DNA from: Ascidiaceihabitans donghaensis
Lineage (GTDB): Bacteria; Pseudomonadota; Alphaproteobacteria; Rhodobacterales; Rhodobacteraceae
NCBI RefSeq assembly: GCF_900302465.1
Contig: NZ_OMOR01000001.1
Location: forward strand, 2,294,001 to 2,358,000
Length of the DNA: 64,000 bases
Direction of reading: 5' to 3'
Positions 20,284 to 29,236 of this stretch are shown here, piece after piece. Position 1 is the stretch's first letter; every line of letters starts with the position of its first letter. The position numbers were made by a program, and so were the translations under genes. Below the pieces are notes generated by a model that did not search any database, was not told where the DNA came from, and saw nothing but the letters and a program-made list of their open reading frames with translations.

Positions 20284-20835
20284 ATGTGTTCACAGATCGC
20301 TTCACCCACCGCATATCGCGTCGCTGACCTGCCGCAACGTGCGCCAAAACCGTTTGATTTGCGGCCCAACGCTGATGCCATGTCCGAAATTGCAGCACAG
20401 CTTGATCTGACAAGCCTGCGCAAACTGCGATTCTCCGGCTCCATCCGCGCCGTCGGCAAAGCTGACTGGCAGTTGAAAGGCACCCTCGGGGCGACTGTCG
20501 TGCAGCCCTGCACCGTGACTTTGGACCCTGTGACCACACGCATTGATACGCCGGTGGAACGGATGTTTCTGAAATCGATTCCCGAAGTGAACGAAGAAGA
20601 AGTCGAAATGCCTGACGACGATGGCATTGAATTGCTGGGCGCGTTTATCGACCCCGCAGTCGTCATGATTGAAGCCCTGAGCCTTACGGTCCCCGATTAC
20701 CCCCGTGCGCCCGATGCGGCCCTGTCCAACACAGTCTTTACCAAACCGGGTGAAGCGGCGATGACGGACGCAGACGCACGCCCCTTTGCCGGGCTGGTAG
20801 CCCTAAAGGACAAGATGGAAGACAAACCGGACTGA
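20284..20835 (+). CDS. yceD: YceD/DUF177 protein (23S rRNA-accumulation protein family)
   Basis: 183 residues of the DUF177 family: PFDLRPNADAMSEIAAQLDL, SGSIRAVGKADWQLKGTLGA, VVQPCTVTLDPV, and an acidic stretch EEEVEMPDDDGIELLG. YceD proteins are needed for normal 23S rRNA levels in some bacteria and are almost always found upstream of rpmF, as here. The 176-base gap to rpmF contains no recognisable gene and probably holds a promoter for rpmF-plsX. Confidence 0.9.
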   Translation: MCSQIASPTAYRVADLPQRAPKPFDLRPNADAMSEIAAQLDLTSLRKLRFSGSIRAVGKADWQLKGTLGATVVQPCTVTLDPVTTRIDTPVERMFLKSIPEVNEEEVEMPDDDGIELLGAFIDPAVVMIEALSLTVPDYPRAPDAALSNTVFTKPGEAAMTDADARPFAGLVALKDKMEDKPD

Positions 20836-21011
20836 CAGGTCAAAATATCTGCTTGCTTATACACGAATTCGCAGTATTTTGCCGCCCTCATTGCATTTAG
20901 CGTTGGACATGCGGGGCCTTGCACCCTAAACGCTCCAAAAGCTCAAAGAACCGATACGCTGTAACCTTGGTGGCAACATGAACGCCGCCCTCAAACACAA
21001 AGGCCCTTCCT

Positions 21012-21218
21012 ATGGCTGTTCAACAGAACAAAGTCTCCAATTCACGCCGCAACAACCGCCGCGCGCATGATTCCCTGGTGGCTGCAAACCCAAACGAATG
21101 CGACAACTGCGGTGAGCTGAAACGCCCACATCACATTTGCGCGTCTTGCGGTCACTACGACAACAACGAAATTGTTGCGATGACTGAAGAAGTCGATCTG
21201 GAAGACGACGCGGCCTAA
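21012..21218 (+). CDS. rpmF: 50S ribosomal protein L32
   Basis: 68 residues beginning [20 protein letters not shown], with two CxxC pairs (CDNC and CASC) forming a zinc ribbon. It therefore encodes the zinc-binding form of L32. The last residues are acidic ([10 protein letters not shown]), as in alphaproteobacterial homologues. It is part of the yceD-rpmF-plsX-fabH group. Confidence 0.97.
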   Translation: MAVQQNKVSNSRRNNRRAHDSLVAANPNECDNCGELKRPHHICASCGHYDNNEIVAMTEEVDLEDDAA

Positions 21219-21262
21219 GCTCCTTTGGCCGCCTTGAGGCATCCCGGCAAACAGGCACCCCT

Positions 21263-22366
21263 ATGACACTGGCGCGACCCGATAAGACGGACACCACGCG
21301 CCAGCGGCTTGTGATAGCAGTGGATGCCATGGGCGGAGACAGCGGCCCGGCAACAGTGGTTGCCGGCTGCGCTATCTTCGTCAAACGAAATCCCAACATT
21401 GATCTGATCTTGCACGGCCCCCAAGCCGAGTTGGACGCATTGATCGCAAAACGTAAACCGTTGCGGGACCGTTGCACCGTGCGTGCGGCTGATTCCGTCG
21501 TGACGATGGAAGACAAACCCAGCCATGTCGTCCGCCATGGCAAAGGCACGTCGATGTATTCCACCGTCGAAACGGTGCGCGCCCGCGAAGCCGATGTGGC
21601 CGTCAGCTGCGGCAACACAGGCGCGTTGATGGCGCTTTCCATGATCCGGTTGCGTAAATTGCCGGGCGTGAACCGCCCAGCCATCGCCGTTCTATGGCCG
21701 TCACGCAATCCGCAAGGTTTCAATGTGATGCTGGATGTCGGCGCCGACATTCGCGCCGATGCTGATGATCTGCTGCGTTACGCATTGATGGGCGCGTCTT
21801 ATGCCCGCAATGGTATGGACCTGCCCCGCCCGCGTGTCGGATTGCTGAACGTCGGCACCGAAGAACACAAAGGCCGCGCCGAATTGCACGATGCCTTTGA
21901 TTTGATCAAAGCCAACGAAGCCCAAGCCGAATTCGATTTTGTGGGCTTTGTCGAAGGCAGTGACATTCCGGGGGATGTGGCGGATGTGATCGTCACAGAC
22001 GGATTCACGGGCAATGTGGCTATCAAAACAGGTGAAGGCACTGCGGGCTTGATCGGTGATTTGCTGAAAGAAGCATTCAAGTACACCCCTTTGTCGCGGC
22101 TTGCCTCATTGCTTGCATTTACGTCATTGCAGCGCCTGAAACGGCGCATTGATCCACGCCGCGTCAATGGCGGGGTGTTTTTGGGGCTAAATGGCACAGT
22201 CGTAAAGTCGCACGGGTCGGCAGATGCTACTGGCGTATCAGCTGCTATTTCCCTTGCGGCACAATTGGCGCAGAATGGGTTCAACGACAAACTGGCGGCC
22301 CGAGTCGCCGCCGTTTTGCCCACTGAAGACAAAACGACAGAAGACACAGGACACACGCAGGCATGA
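21263..22366 (+). CDS. plsX: Phosphate acyltransferase PlsX
   Basis: 367 residues, full length. PlsX converts acyl-ACP to acyl-phosphate for phospholipid synthesis at the membrane surface. Motifs are VIAVDAMGGDSGP, SCGNTGALMALSM, LNVGTEEHKGR, and VTDGFTGNVAIKTGEG. It follows rpmF by 44 bases and overlaps fabH by ATGA, a conserved arrangement that links ribosome and lipid production. Confidence 0.96.
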   Translation: MTLARPDKTDTTRQRLVIAVDAMGGDSGPATVVAGCAIFVKRNPNIDLILHGPQAELDALIAKRKPLRDRCTVRAADSVVTMEDKPSHVVRHGKGTSMYSTVETVRAREADVAVSCGNTGALMALSMIRLRKLPGVNRPAIAVLWPSRNPQGFNVMLDVGADIRADADDLLRYALMGASYARNGMDLPRPRVGLLNVGTEEHKGRAELHDAFDLIKANEAQAEFDFVGFVEGSDIPGDVADVIVTDGFTGNVAIKTGEGTAGLIGDLLKEAFKYTPLSRLASLLAFTSLQRLKRRIDPRRVNGGVFLGLNGTVVKSHGSADATGVSAAISLAAQLAQNGFNDKLAARVAAVLPTEDKTTEDTGHTQA

Positions 22367-23334
22367 CACTTCGCGCAACAGTCAAAGGCGTTGGCCACTA
22401 TTTACCCCAGCGCGTTGTACCAAACGCCGAGTTTGAAAAGACCCTGGACACCACCGACGAATGGATCGTGTCGCGATCCGGTATCGAACGCCGGCACTTT
22501 GCAGGCGACGGTGAAACAACATCAATGATGGCCACAGAAGCGGCCAAAGCAGCCTTGGCAGATGCCGGTCTGACAGCCGATGATGTGGATGCCATCGTGC
22601 TTGCCACGTCGACAGCCGACCTGACATTTCCGTCAGCTGCGACCATGGTGCAAGCCAATCTGGGCATGAAAAAAGGCTTTGCTTTTGATATTCAGGCCGT
22701 GTGTGCCGGGTTTATCTTTGCGTTGTCCAACGCCAACGCTTTGGTCTTGTCCGGTCAGGCCAAGCGCGTGTTGGTGATTGGCGCCGAAACCTTCAGCCGC
22801 ATCATGGACTGGACAGACCGTGGCACGTGCGTGTTGTTTGGCGATGGGGCTGGTGCATTGGTGCTGGAAGCCACGGATGGTGAAGGCACAAAAGACGACC
22901 GCGGGATATTGGCCACCGACCTGAATTCGGACGGCACCCACCGCGATTTGCTGTATGTGGACGGCGGCGTCAGCACAGGGACCACCGGATACTTAAGGAT
23001 GCAGGGAAATCAGGTGTTCCGCCATGCCGTCGAAAAACTGGCTGCAACCGCCAACACCGCTATGGCGGACGCCAATGTAACTGCGGACGACATCGATTGG
23101 GTCGTGCCCCACCAAGCCAACATTCGCATCATTCAAGGCACCGCCAAGAAGATGGGTGTGCCGATGGAAAACGTTGTGGTGACGGTTCAGGATCATGGCA
23201 ACACGTCGGCTGCATCGATTCCTCTGGCTTTGTCCGTGGGACGTGATCGCGGACAAATCAAAGACGGTGATTTGATCGTGACAGAAGCAATCGGCGGCGG
23301 TTTGGCGTGGGGTGCGGTGGTTCTACGCTGGTAA
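22363..23334 (+). CDS. fabH: 3-oxoacyl-ACP synthase III
   Basis: 323 residues of the thiolase-fold KAS III family, which condenses acetyl-CoA with malonyl-ACP to start fatty acid synthesis. The N-terminus TTDEWIVSRSGIERRHF, active-site Cys in AVCAGFIFALS, His in VPHQANIRI and Asn in HGNTSAASIP form the Cys-His-Asn triad. It is translationally coupled to plsX. Confidence 0.96.
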   Translation: MTLRATVKGVGHYLPQRVVPNAEFEKTLDTTDEWIVSRSGIERRHFAGDGETTSMMATEAAKAALADAGLTADDVDAIVLATSTADLTFPSAATMVQANLGMKKGFAFDIQAVCAGFIFALSNANALVLSGQAKRVLVIGAETFSRIMDWTDRGTCVLFGDGAGALVLEATDGEGTKDDRGILATDLNSDGTHRDLLYVDGGVSTGTTGYLRMQGNQVFRHAVEKLAATANTAMADANVTADDIDWVVPHQANIRIIQGTAKKMGVPMENVVVTVQDHGNTSAASIPLALSVGRDRGQIKDGDLIVTEAIGGGLAWGAVVLRW

Positions 23335-23442
23335 GCCGCTCTTTATGCGCAAAAAACCTGCAGAAACAACGCAGCACAAGTCATTGATATTGACTCGTAA
23401 ATTCGCAGCACCCTATGGTTGCTCAGAATAAGGGGATGAATG

Positions 23443-23745
23443 ATGGCCGAAAAGACTTTGACACGCATGGACCTAAGCGAAGCGGTATTTCGCGAGGTCG
23501 GATTGTCGCGCAACGAAAGTGCGACATTGGTGGAAAGCGTGCTGGACCACATGTCCGATGCTTTGGTCAAAGGCCAGCAAGTCAAGATTTCGTCCTTTGG
23601 CACCTTTTCTGTGCGTGAAAAATCCGCACGCGTGGGCCGTAACCCGAAAACCGGTGAAGAAGTTCCAATCAATCCTCGTCGCGTTTTGACCTTCCGTCCC
23701 TCGCATCTGATGAAGGACCGTGTGGCGTCAGGCAACAAGTCCTGA
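23443..23745 (+). CDS. ihfA: Integration host factor subunit alpha
   Basis: 100 residues of the HU/IHF family with the IHF-alpha signature: [34 protein letters not shown], and the DNA-inserting arm [12 protein letters not shown]. It pairs with IHF-beta to bend DNA. Two ATG codons lie in tandem (23440 and 23443). The upstream gap from fabH is about 100 bases and includes TTGACT near 23390, a possible -35 element. The MerR gene follows five bases later. Confidence 0.95.
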   Translation: MAEKTLTRMDLSEAVFREVGLSRNESATLVESVLDHMSDALVKGQQVKISSFGTFSVREKSARVGRNPKTGEEVPINPRRVLTFRPSHLMKDRVASGNKS

Positions 23746-23749
23746 TCAC

Positions 23750-25168
23750 ATGAGTAAATCCGCCGACGCCTTTCGCACAATCTCCGAAGTGGCAGACTGG
23801 CTTGGGGTTCAAACCCATGTTCTGCGGTTTTGGGAAAGCAAATTCACTCAAGTCAAACCTGTCAAACGCGCAGGTGGGCGCCGGTATTACCGTCCTGTTG
23901 ACATGTTGTTGTTGGGCGGCATCAGAAAGCTGCTTCACGACGACGGACTGACGATCAAAGGTGTGCAAAAGGTGTTGCGCGAAAAAGGCATCGCACATGT
24001 GTCTGCAATGTCGTCCAGCTTGGATGAGGCCTCTGCCGCTATTCCCGCCGATGTACCCTTAAAACGACAAAGCCAGACAACCTCAAAAGATATGCAAGAC
24101 GCAAATGACACGTCCACATTGGACCTTTTCGACGATGGTGCAGAGCCGAACACGGACGCCACAATTACAAAGTTTGCCCGTCCGGTAGATGTTCAGCCCA
24201 AAGCACCCGATGACGCGCCGCGCCCGTCTTTTACCCAAGACGCAGTCGTGATGCCGGAAGCAGCGCCATCCGCATCCCAACACCTGCAGACCACTTCTCC
24301 TGTGCCCCCTCCTCCGCCCCTTGTACCGCATGAGCCGCAAACGGTTGAGCCATCCCATGTGGTCCCGGACGACGAAGCCGCAGCGCAAGCCGAACCACCG
24401 CAAGACGAACCACCGCAAGACGATCCCATGCCAGCAGACACCGCGCTTGTGTCGGACGCAGCAGACGAGGTTATCGCTGATACATCATCGTCTGAGGACA
24501 ACGGACCGGATTATGCCGCTGACGTGCCTACGCCTGCACCGGACATGCAGACGACACCAGCGGAGCCAGCCGCGACCTCTTCCCCCGAAGGTGATGGTGA
24601 TGGGGCGGACATTTCGAATACGGTACAAGCAGGTACCGAAATGGTCGATCCAGTTGCGTCGGAACCAGATGTACCAGAGGTGATGTTCAAAGCGTCTGCC
24701 CCGTCTGCGCCAGCCCCTTCTCAGCCTGACCCGACGCCAGACACCGCGGATGATACGCCCGTTTCTGACTCCATGCCACAGATGCCAGCGTTTATCCGGC
24801 GCACATCGCCTTTGTCTCCGCCCCCGGTTGCGGACCAAACCCAAAGCACGCAGATGCAGGCCCCCGAAGCCAAGACAAACGCTGACGTTCAGACAGAACC
24901 TGAGGCTCAGACAGACTCTGACGATCCAGTTTCCGCCAACGATGCAGTCACGACAGATCCAGTAGAAGACATTACGCCAATTCCGGCCCCGGTGCTGAAG
25001 CCCAATATCATTGATGTGCCGGACACGCCGCCCGATTCAGAATTTCCGGCACACCCTGCATTGTTGACGGCACTGACAACAGCCAAATCCGCATCCCCCG
25101 AAGCCACGGCTTTGTTGTCTCAGCTGGCCGCATTACGCGACAGGATGACCGCCGCACATAAAGAGTAA
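23750..25168 (+). CDS. MerR-family regulator with long disordered acidic tail
   Basis: 472 residues. The N-terminal MerR winged helix ([20 protein letters not shown], then [17 protein letters not shown] and [15 protein letters not shown]) spans residues 1-90. After this come about 360 residues rich in Ala, Pro, Asp, Glu, Ser and Thr without evident fold, ending in a short helical piece [20 protein letters not shown] MerR protein downstream of ihfA is conserved in alphaproteobacteria; the long tail varies. No metal-binding Cys cluster is seen. Effector and target unknown. The start at 23750 follows CCTGATCAC and fits the family N-terminus. Confidence 0.82.
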   Translation: MSKSADAFRTISEVADWLGVQTHVLRFWESKFTQVKPVKRAGGRRYYRPVDMLLLGGIRKLLHDDGLTIKGVQKVLREKGIAHVSAMSSSLDEASAAIPADVPLKRQSQTTSKDMQDANDTSTLDLFDDGAEPNTDATITKFARPVDVQPKAPDDAPRPSFTQDAVVMPEAAPSASQHLQTTSPVPPPPPLVPHEPQTVEPSHVVPDDEAAAQAEPPQDEPPQDDPMPADTALVSDAADEVIADTSSSEDNGPDYAADVPTPAPDMQTTPAEPAATSSPEGDGDGADISNTVQAGTEMVDPVASEPDVPEVMFKASAPSAPAPSQPDPTPDTADDTPVSDSMPQMPAFIRRTSPLSPPPVADQTQSTQMQAPEAKTNADVQTEPEAQTDSDDPVSANDAVTTDPVEDITPIPAPVLKPNIIDVPDTPPDSEFPAHPALLTALTTAKSASPEATALLSQLAALRDRMTAAHKE

Positions 25169-25226
25169 GCGAAGTGGCAATTCTTTCTTGCTTGCCGCCC
25201 AAAATCGGGTATGAAGCCCCACAAGT

Positions 25227-25303
25227 CGGGCTATGGCGCAGCCTGGTAGCGCGTCCGTCTGGGGGACGGAAGGTCGCAGGTTCGAGTCCTGCTAGCCCGA
25301 CCA
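25227..25303 (+). tRNA. tRNA-Pro (anticodon GGG)
   Basis: A 77-nt cloverleaf: acceptor CGGGCTA pairs with TAGCCCG, the anticodon stem TCCGT/ACGGA encloses the loop CTGGGGG giving anticodon GGG, and the T arm contains GGTTCGAGTCC. The CCA end is encoded. It reads CCC and CCU proline codons. It lies between merR and dcd; a short hairpin follows. Confidence 0.97.
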
Positions 25304-25322
25304 ATTACCGACTTGCTCAAAT

Positions 25323-25352
25323 CGCCCGCGGCCATCAGGTTGCGGGCGTTTG
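25323..25352 (+). terminator. Terminator after tRNA-Pro
   Basis: Stem CGCCCGC/GCGGGCG (25323-25329 with 25342-25348) followed by TTTG, 20 bases past the tRNA CCA end. The T run is short, so efficiency may be modest. Confidence 0.55.
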
Positions 25353-25374
25353 TCGTAGATAGGAAGCAAAACCT

Positions 25375-26457
25375 GTGACAGGCGTCATCCCAAATCAACA
25401 CATCAGCCAGATGATTGAAACCGGTCAGATCACGGGGTCCCCTGCTGTGACTGTACCACAAATTCAACCCGCAAGCCTTGACCTGCGTCTGGGCACTGTG
25501 GCGTATCGCGTGCGTGCGTCTTTCTTGTCGGGCGCTGGTGCAAAAGTATCGGACAGGTTGCAGGAATTTGAAATGCACCGGGTCGATTTGACCGATGGTG
25601 CAGTGTTGGAAAAAGGCTGCGTGTACGTGGTGCCTTTGATGGAAGGGCTTGCGCTGCCTGCGGGTATGAGTGCTGTGGCCAACGCCAAAAGCTCAACCGG
25701 TCGTCTGGATTTACTGACGCGCACAATTACCGATGGCGGCACAGAATTCGACCGCATCCCCGATGGCTACACCGGCCCGCTTTACGCAGAAATTTGCCCC
25801 CGGTCTTTTTCCGTTCTCGTGCGGCCGGGCATGCGCCTGAACCAGATCCGCTTTCGCACCGGACATGCTGTGCTGGACGATGCCGCCCTCAGCGCGTTGC
25901 ACAACGACACACCGCTTGTGAATGGCACAGCTGTGATTGATGACGGACTTGGGTTTTCCGTCGACCTGAAACTGCCCGGCACATCCTTGGTGGGCTACCG
26001 CGCGAAACCCCACACAGGCGTGATTGATCTGGACCGCATCGGCCACTACGATCCGCGTGCCTATTGGGAAGATGTGCACAGCACAGATGGGCATATCATT
26101 CTAGATCCCGGCGCGTTCTACATTCTTGTCAGCCGCGAGGCCGTGTGCATCCCGCCAAGCTATGCTGCTGAAATGGCACCTTATCTGGCCATGGTCGGAG
26201 AATTCCGCGTGCATTACGCAGGCTTTTTTGATCCCGGCTTTGGCCACGCGACGGCAGGCGGCACAGGGTCACGCGGCGTGTTGGAAGTGCGCTGCCATGA
26301 GGCACCTTTTGTGCTGGAACATGGTCAAGTCGTCGGCCGTTTGGTCTATGAAAAGATGGCTGAAGACCCAACGCAACTTTACGGTGCGGACCTGAAATCC
26401 AATTATCAGGGTCAGGGCTTGAAGCTAAGCAAACACTTCAAAACGCCGACAGTGTAA
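25375..26457 (+). CDS. dcd: 2'-Deoxycytidine 5'-triphosphate deaminase, long alphaproteobacterial form
   Basis: 360 residues, about twice the length of the E. coli enzyme, in the two-domain arrangement found in alphaproteobacteria. It deaminates dCTP to dUTP for thymidylate supply. Segments include PQIQPASLDLRLGTVAYRVR, the catalytic/substrate region NAKSSTGRLDLLTR, YAEICPRSFSVLVRPGMRLN, and a second-half block FDPGFGHATAGGTGSRG repeating the dUTPase-like fold. The start is GTG at 25375 with AGGAAG upstream. Confidence 0.88.
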   Translation: MTGVIPNQHISQMIETGQITGSPAVTVPQIQPASLDLRLGTVAYRVRASFLSGAGAKVSDRLQEFEMHRVDLTDGAVLEKGCVYVVPLMEGLALPAGMSAVANAKSSTGRLDLLTRTITDGGTEFDRIPDGYTGPLYAEICPRSFSVLVRPGMRLNQIRFRTGHAVLDDAALSALHNDTPLVNGTAVIDDGLGFSVDLKLPGTSLVGYRAKPHTGVIDLDRIGHYDPRAYWEDVHSTDGHIILDPGAFYILVSREAVCIPPSYAAEMAPYLAMVGEFRVHYAGFFDPGFGHATAGGTGSRGVLEVRCHEAPFVLEHGQVVGRLVYEKMAEDPTQLYGADLKSNYQGQGLKLSKHFKTPTV

Positions 26458-26463
26458 CACGTA

Positions 26464-26712
26464 TTAATCCTGCTGACGTGCGGCGCGACGCGCCCGACGC
26501 TCTGCCCTGATGCGGTCACGTTCAGAGGTGTCTTTGGGTGCACTACCAGACCGACCAGTGGGGTTTCCATAATCGTCGATCTCACCCATTGGCTGCTGCT
26601 GTTGCTTGCGACGCCGCGCCATACCGCTGGCGCCCTTAAACCCTGCATCAATGCCTTTGCTCATCATTTTGCGCATCACAAGACGCATAAACATGTTCAA
26701 TATCTGGTTCAT
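26464..26712 (-). CDS. Small basic hypothetical protein
   Basis: 82 residues: a Met-rich hydrophobic/basic N-terminus (MNQILNMFMRLVMRKMMSKG), a QQQQ stretch, and a highly charged Arg/Ala-rich tail (RDRIRAERRARRAARQQD). Similar short proteins occur in roseobacters but I know no function. It is convergent with dcd, six bases apart, and lies downstream of scpB on the same strand. In related genomes tatABC often follows scpB; here this gene takes that position. Confidence 0.6.
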   Translation of the reverse strand: MNQILNMFMRLVMRKMMSKGIDAGFKGASGMARRRKQQQQPMGEIDDYGNPTGRSGSAPKDTSERDRIRAERRARRAARQQD

Positions 26713-26775
26713 TGCAGAGCGCTGCCTCGTTTTAGGTATGTCACCAATATAGCATCAAATACGGCGATTTTCAGG

Positions 26776-27438
26776 TTAATCCTCAAAAAGTTCGGATTGC
26801 CCTTCATCGGTTTCGTCTTCTTCAACCTCCCCCGGCCCCGGCATCGACCCTGGTGGCGGCCGATTTTCCAGCAATCCAGCGGATCGCAGTTCTTTCAAGC
26901 CTGGCAAATCACGTGCGTTTTCCAATCCGAAATGGTCCAAAAACCCTTGAGTGACCACAAAGGTCACAGGCCGCCCCGGTGTCATTTTGCGACGGCCAAA
27001 GCGGATCCATTCCATTTCCAACAGCTGGTCAACAGTGCCCCGACTGACCGAAACGCCACGAATTTCCTCTATCTCGGCGCGGGTGACGGGTTGGTGGTAC
27101 GCAATGATGGCCAGTGTTTCGATGGCCGCACGACTGAGCTTGCGGGTTTCCACCGTTTCCTTTTGCATCAAAAACCCAAGGTCGGGGGCGGTGCGCATCG
27201 CCCAGGCATCCCCCACCTTGTTCAACGTCACACCACGCCCGTCATAACGTTTGCGCAAATGAACCAGCGCCTCGGCGGGATCACACCCATGCGGCATCCG
27301 TGCTGCCAGTTCCTTGGCCGTTACAGGTTCGGCTGTCGCAAACAAGATCGCTTCGACCATACGTTCCTGTTCCCCCATCGGAGGGGCTGCGAAAAGGCTT
27401 TGTTCTTCATTTTCGATCTCTTCCACGCGATCCGTCAT
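26776..27438 (-). CDS. scpB: Segregation and condensation protein B
   Basis: 220 residues with the double winged-helix ScpB fold: MVEAILFATAEPVTAKELA, AIETLAIIAYHQPVTRAEIE and GRPVTFVVTQGFLDHFGL. The C-terminus is an acidic tail. It acts with ScpA and SMC in chromosome condensation. The ATG at 27438 lies four bases after the scpA stop; an in-frame extension to 27474 would overlap scpA and is rejected. Confidence 0.94.
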   Translation of the reverse strand: MTDRVEEIENEEQSLFAAPPMGEQERMVEAILFATAEPVTAKELAARMPHGCDPAEALVHLRKRYDGRGVTLNKVGDAWAMRTAPDLGFLMQKETVETRKLSRAAIETLAIIAYHQPVTRAEIEEIRGVSVSRGTVDQLLEMEWIRFGRRKMTPGRPVTFVVTQGFLDHFGLENARDLPGLKELRSAGLLENRPPPGSMPGPGEVEEDETDEGQSELFED

Positions 27439-27442
27439 GCCT

Positions 27443-28225
27443 TTAAACCTTCTTACGCAGCTGGATAGGTGCAAAAATCTCGGTTTGCCTGATTTCCATA
27501 TGCCCTTCTTTCACCAACTCCAGAGATGCCGCAAACGTCGCTGCAGTGGCAGAGCGTAGTTTGACGGGGTCCATGTCCCACCCTTCGGGCAAATAGCTTA
27601 GAATGTCAGTCCATTCCCCCGCATATCCCATAAGGGGACGCATCCGCTCCAAAGCTTGCTCCATCGTGAAAACCGAATCCCTGTCCAGAATAAAAGGGCG
27701 GAAATCGTCACGGGTCCGAATACGCGCGTAGCCTTGCATCAGGTCCAAAAGCGTCGCTGTGTATGTGACACGTTTGACCCGTTCGACGGTTTCAGCCTGC
27801 CCCCGCGCAAAGAAATCCCGCCCCAACTGGTCGCGCCCCATCAAGCGCGCCGCACTGTCGCGCATCGCTTGCAAGCGTTCCAACTGAAACGCCAGATGGG
27901 CGGCCAGTTCTTCACCTGATGGCCCCTCTTCTGTTGGGTCCGGTGGCAACAATAAACGGGACTTCAAGAAGGCCAACCACGCCGCCATCACAAGGTAATC
28001 CGCCGCCAATTCCAGCCGCAGAGCCTTCGCTTTTTCAACAAACGCAAGGTATTGACGTGCCAATTGCAAAACAGAAACTTTGCGCAAATCGACTTTTTGA
28101 GTACGCGATAGAGTCAAGAGCAAGTCAAGCGGGCCTTCAAAGCCGTCCACATCGACAATCAATGCCTCTGCGGCCAAACGGTCGGCCACAGAAACGCGAT
28201 CTTCCTCGAATGTATCTTCAGCCAT
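27443..28225 (-). CDS. scpA: Segregation and condensation protein A (kleisin)
   Basis: 260 residues with the kleisin N-terminus FEGPLDLLLTLSRTQKVDL, the helical part LAADYLVMAAWLAFLKSRLL, and a C-terminal winged helix (ATFAASLELVKEGHMEI). ScpA bridges SMC heads and binds ScpB. It follows nagZ by 15 bases in the dgt-argS-SPOR-nagZ-scpA-scpB order. Confidence 0.94.
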   Translation of the reverse strand: MAEDTFEEDRVSVADRLAAEALIVDVDGFEGPLDLLLTLSRTQKVDLRKVSVLQLARQYLAFVEKAKALRLELAADYLVMAAWLAFLKSRLLLPPDPTEEGPSGEELAAHLAFQLERLQAMRDSAARLMGRDQLGRDFFARGQAETVERVKRVTYTATLLDLMQGYARIRTRDDFRPFILDRDSVFTMEQALERMRPLMGYAGEWTDILSYLPEGWDMDPVKLRSATAATFAASLELVKEGHMEIRQTEIFAPIQLRKKV

Positions 28226-28240
28226 TTGGCCTGCCCCGCT

Positions 28241-29236
28241 TCAGCCCCCTGTCAGCGCTTCAAGTTCGGCGTCATACGCGGAAATGTCAATCTCGTCGGG
28301 GGTTTTGCGCGCATTCAAGGCAGCAATGGCCCGTGTCTGCGCCGCATCTGTCATTTCGCCCGAAGCTTCTGCCACCCTGCGCCGTTCAGCCAGTGTGCCG
28401 TTGCAGTGCAATATCACGTCACATCCAGCTTGCAGAGCCTGACGGCTCAGATCCCCCAGATCACCACTGAGCGCTTTCATGGCAATGTCATCTGTCATGA
28501 TCAAACCATCAAAGCCGATAACATTGCGAATGACATCCATCACAGGTTTGGACAATGTCGCAGGGGCCGTGTCGATGTCGGAATAAACCAGATGCGCGGT
28601 CATCCCCATTGGCAGGTCACAAAGCGCCTTAAACGGCGCAAAATCATGATCTTGCAGATCGTTTTTCATGTTTGCGACATGTGGCAAATCAAAGTGACTG
28701 TCCGCCGTTGCACGCCCGTGGCCCGGCATGTGTTTGACAACAGGCAGAACGCCGCCATCCAACAATCCCTCAGCCGCAGTGCGCCCCAAAGCGGATACAG
28801 TCACAGCATCCGTTCCGTAACACCGGTTGCGAAGAAAATCATGGGTGTTGTCACCCGCAACATCCACCATAGGGGCACAGTTGCTGTCGATGCCAAGCGC
28901 AAACAATTCATGGGCAATCACCCGGTGGCGCAAATACATGGCACGCTCGGCTTTCGGTCCGGCCGCTGTAACAAAATCCATCGGAGGCAACCATTCGCGC
29001 CAGATCGGGGCACGCAACCGCTGCACACGCCCGCCTTCTTGATCAATGGTTATGGGGCAATCGTACCCAACAGCCTCGCGAAAGTCGCCACACAAGGCAC
29101 GTACTTGATCCGGTGTGTCGATGTTACGGGCAAACAGAATGAAGCCGAACGGCTTCACATCTTTGAAAAACGCTATTTCCTCCGACGTCAGCCGCAGCCC
29201 GTCCGCATCAAGGATCGTCGCCCCGAAACGGTTCAT
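28241..29236 (-). CDS. nagZ: Beta-N-acetylhexosaminidase
   Basis: 331 residues of glycoside hydrolase family 3. It removes GlcNAc from muropeptides in cytosolic cell wall recycling. The Lys-His pair and His/Asp dyad lie in VVKHMPGHGRATADSH, and the nucleophile region is GLIMTDDIAMKAL. Its ATG overlaps the SPOR gene stop (ATGA). A Met at 29257 would lie inside the upstream gene. It acts in the same recycling route as the AnmK encoded at 12 kb. Confidence 0.95.
   Translation of the reverse strand: MNRFGATILDADGLRLTSEEIAFFKDVKPFGFILFARNIDTPDQVRALCGDFREAVGYDCPITIDQEGGRVQRLRAPIWREWLPPMDFVTAAGPKAERAMYLRHRVIAHELFALGIDSNCAPMVDVAGDNTHDFLRNRCYGTDAVTVSALGRTAAEGLLDGGVLPVVKHMPGHGRATADSHFDLPHVANMKNDLQDHDFAPFKALCDLPMGMTAHLVYSDIDTAPATLSKPVMDVIRNVIGFDGLIMTDDIAMKALSGDLGDLSRQALQAGCDVILHCNGTLAERRRVAEASGEMTDAAQTRAIAALNARKTPDEIDISAYDAELEALTGG

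Noticed and set aside
25227-25303. The tRNA gene as an integration site
   Set aside because: No integrase and no second copy of the tRNA 3' end was noticed within the window.
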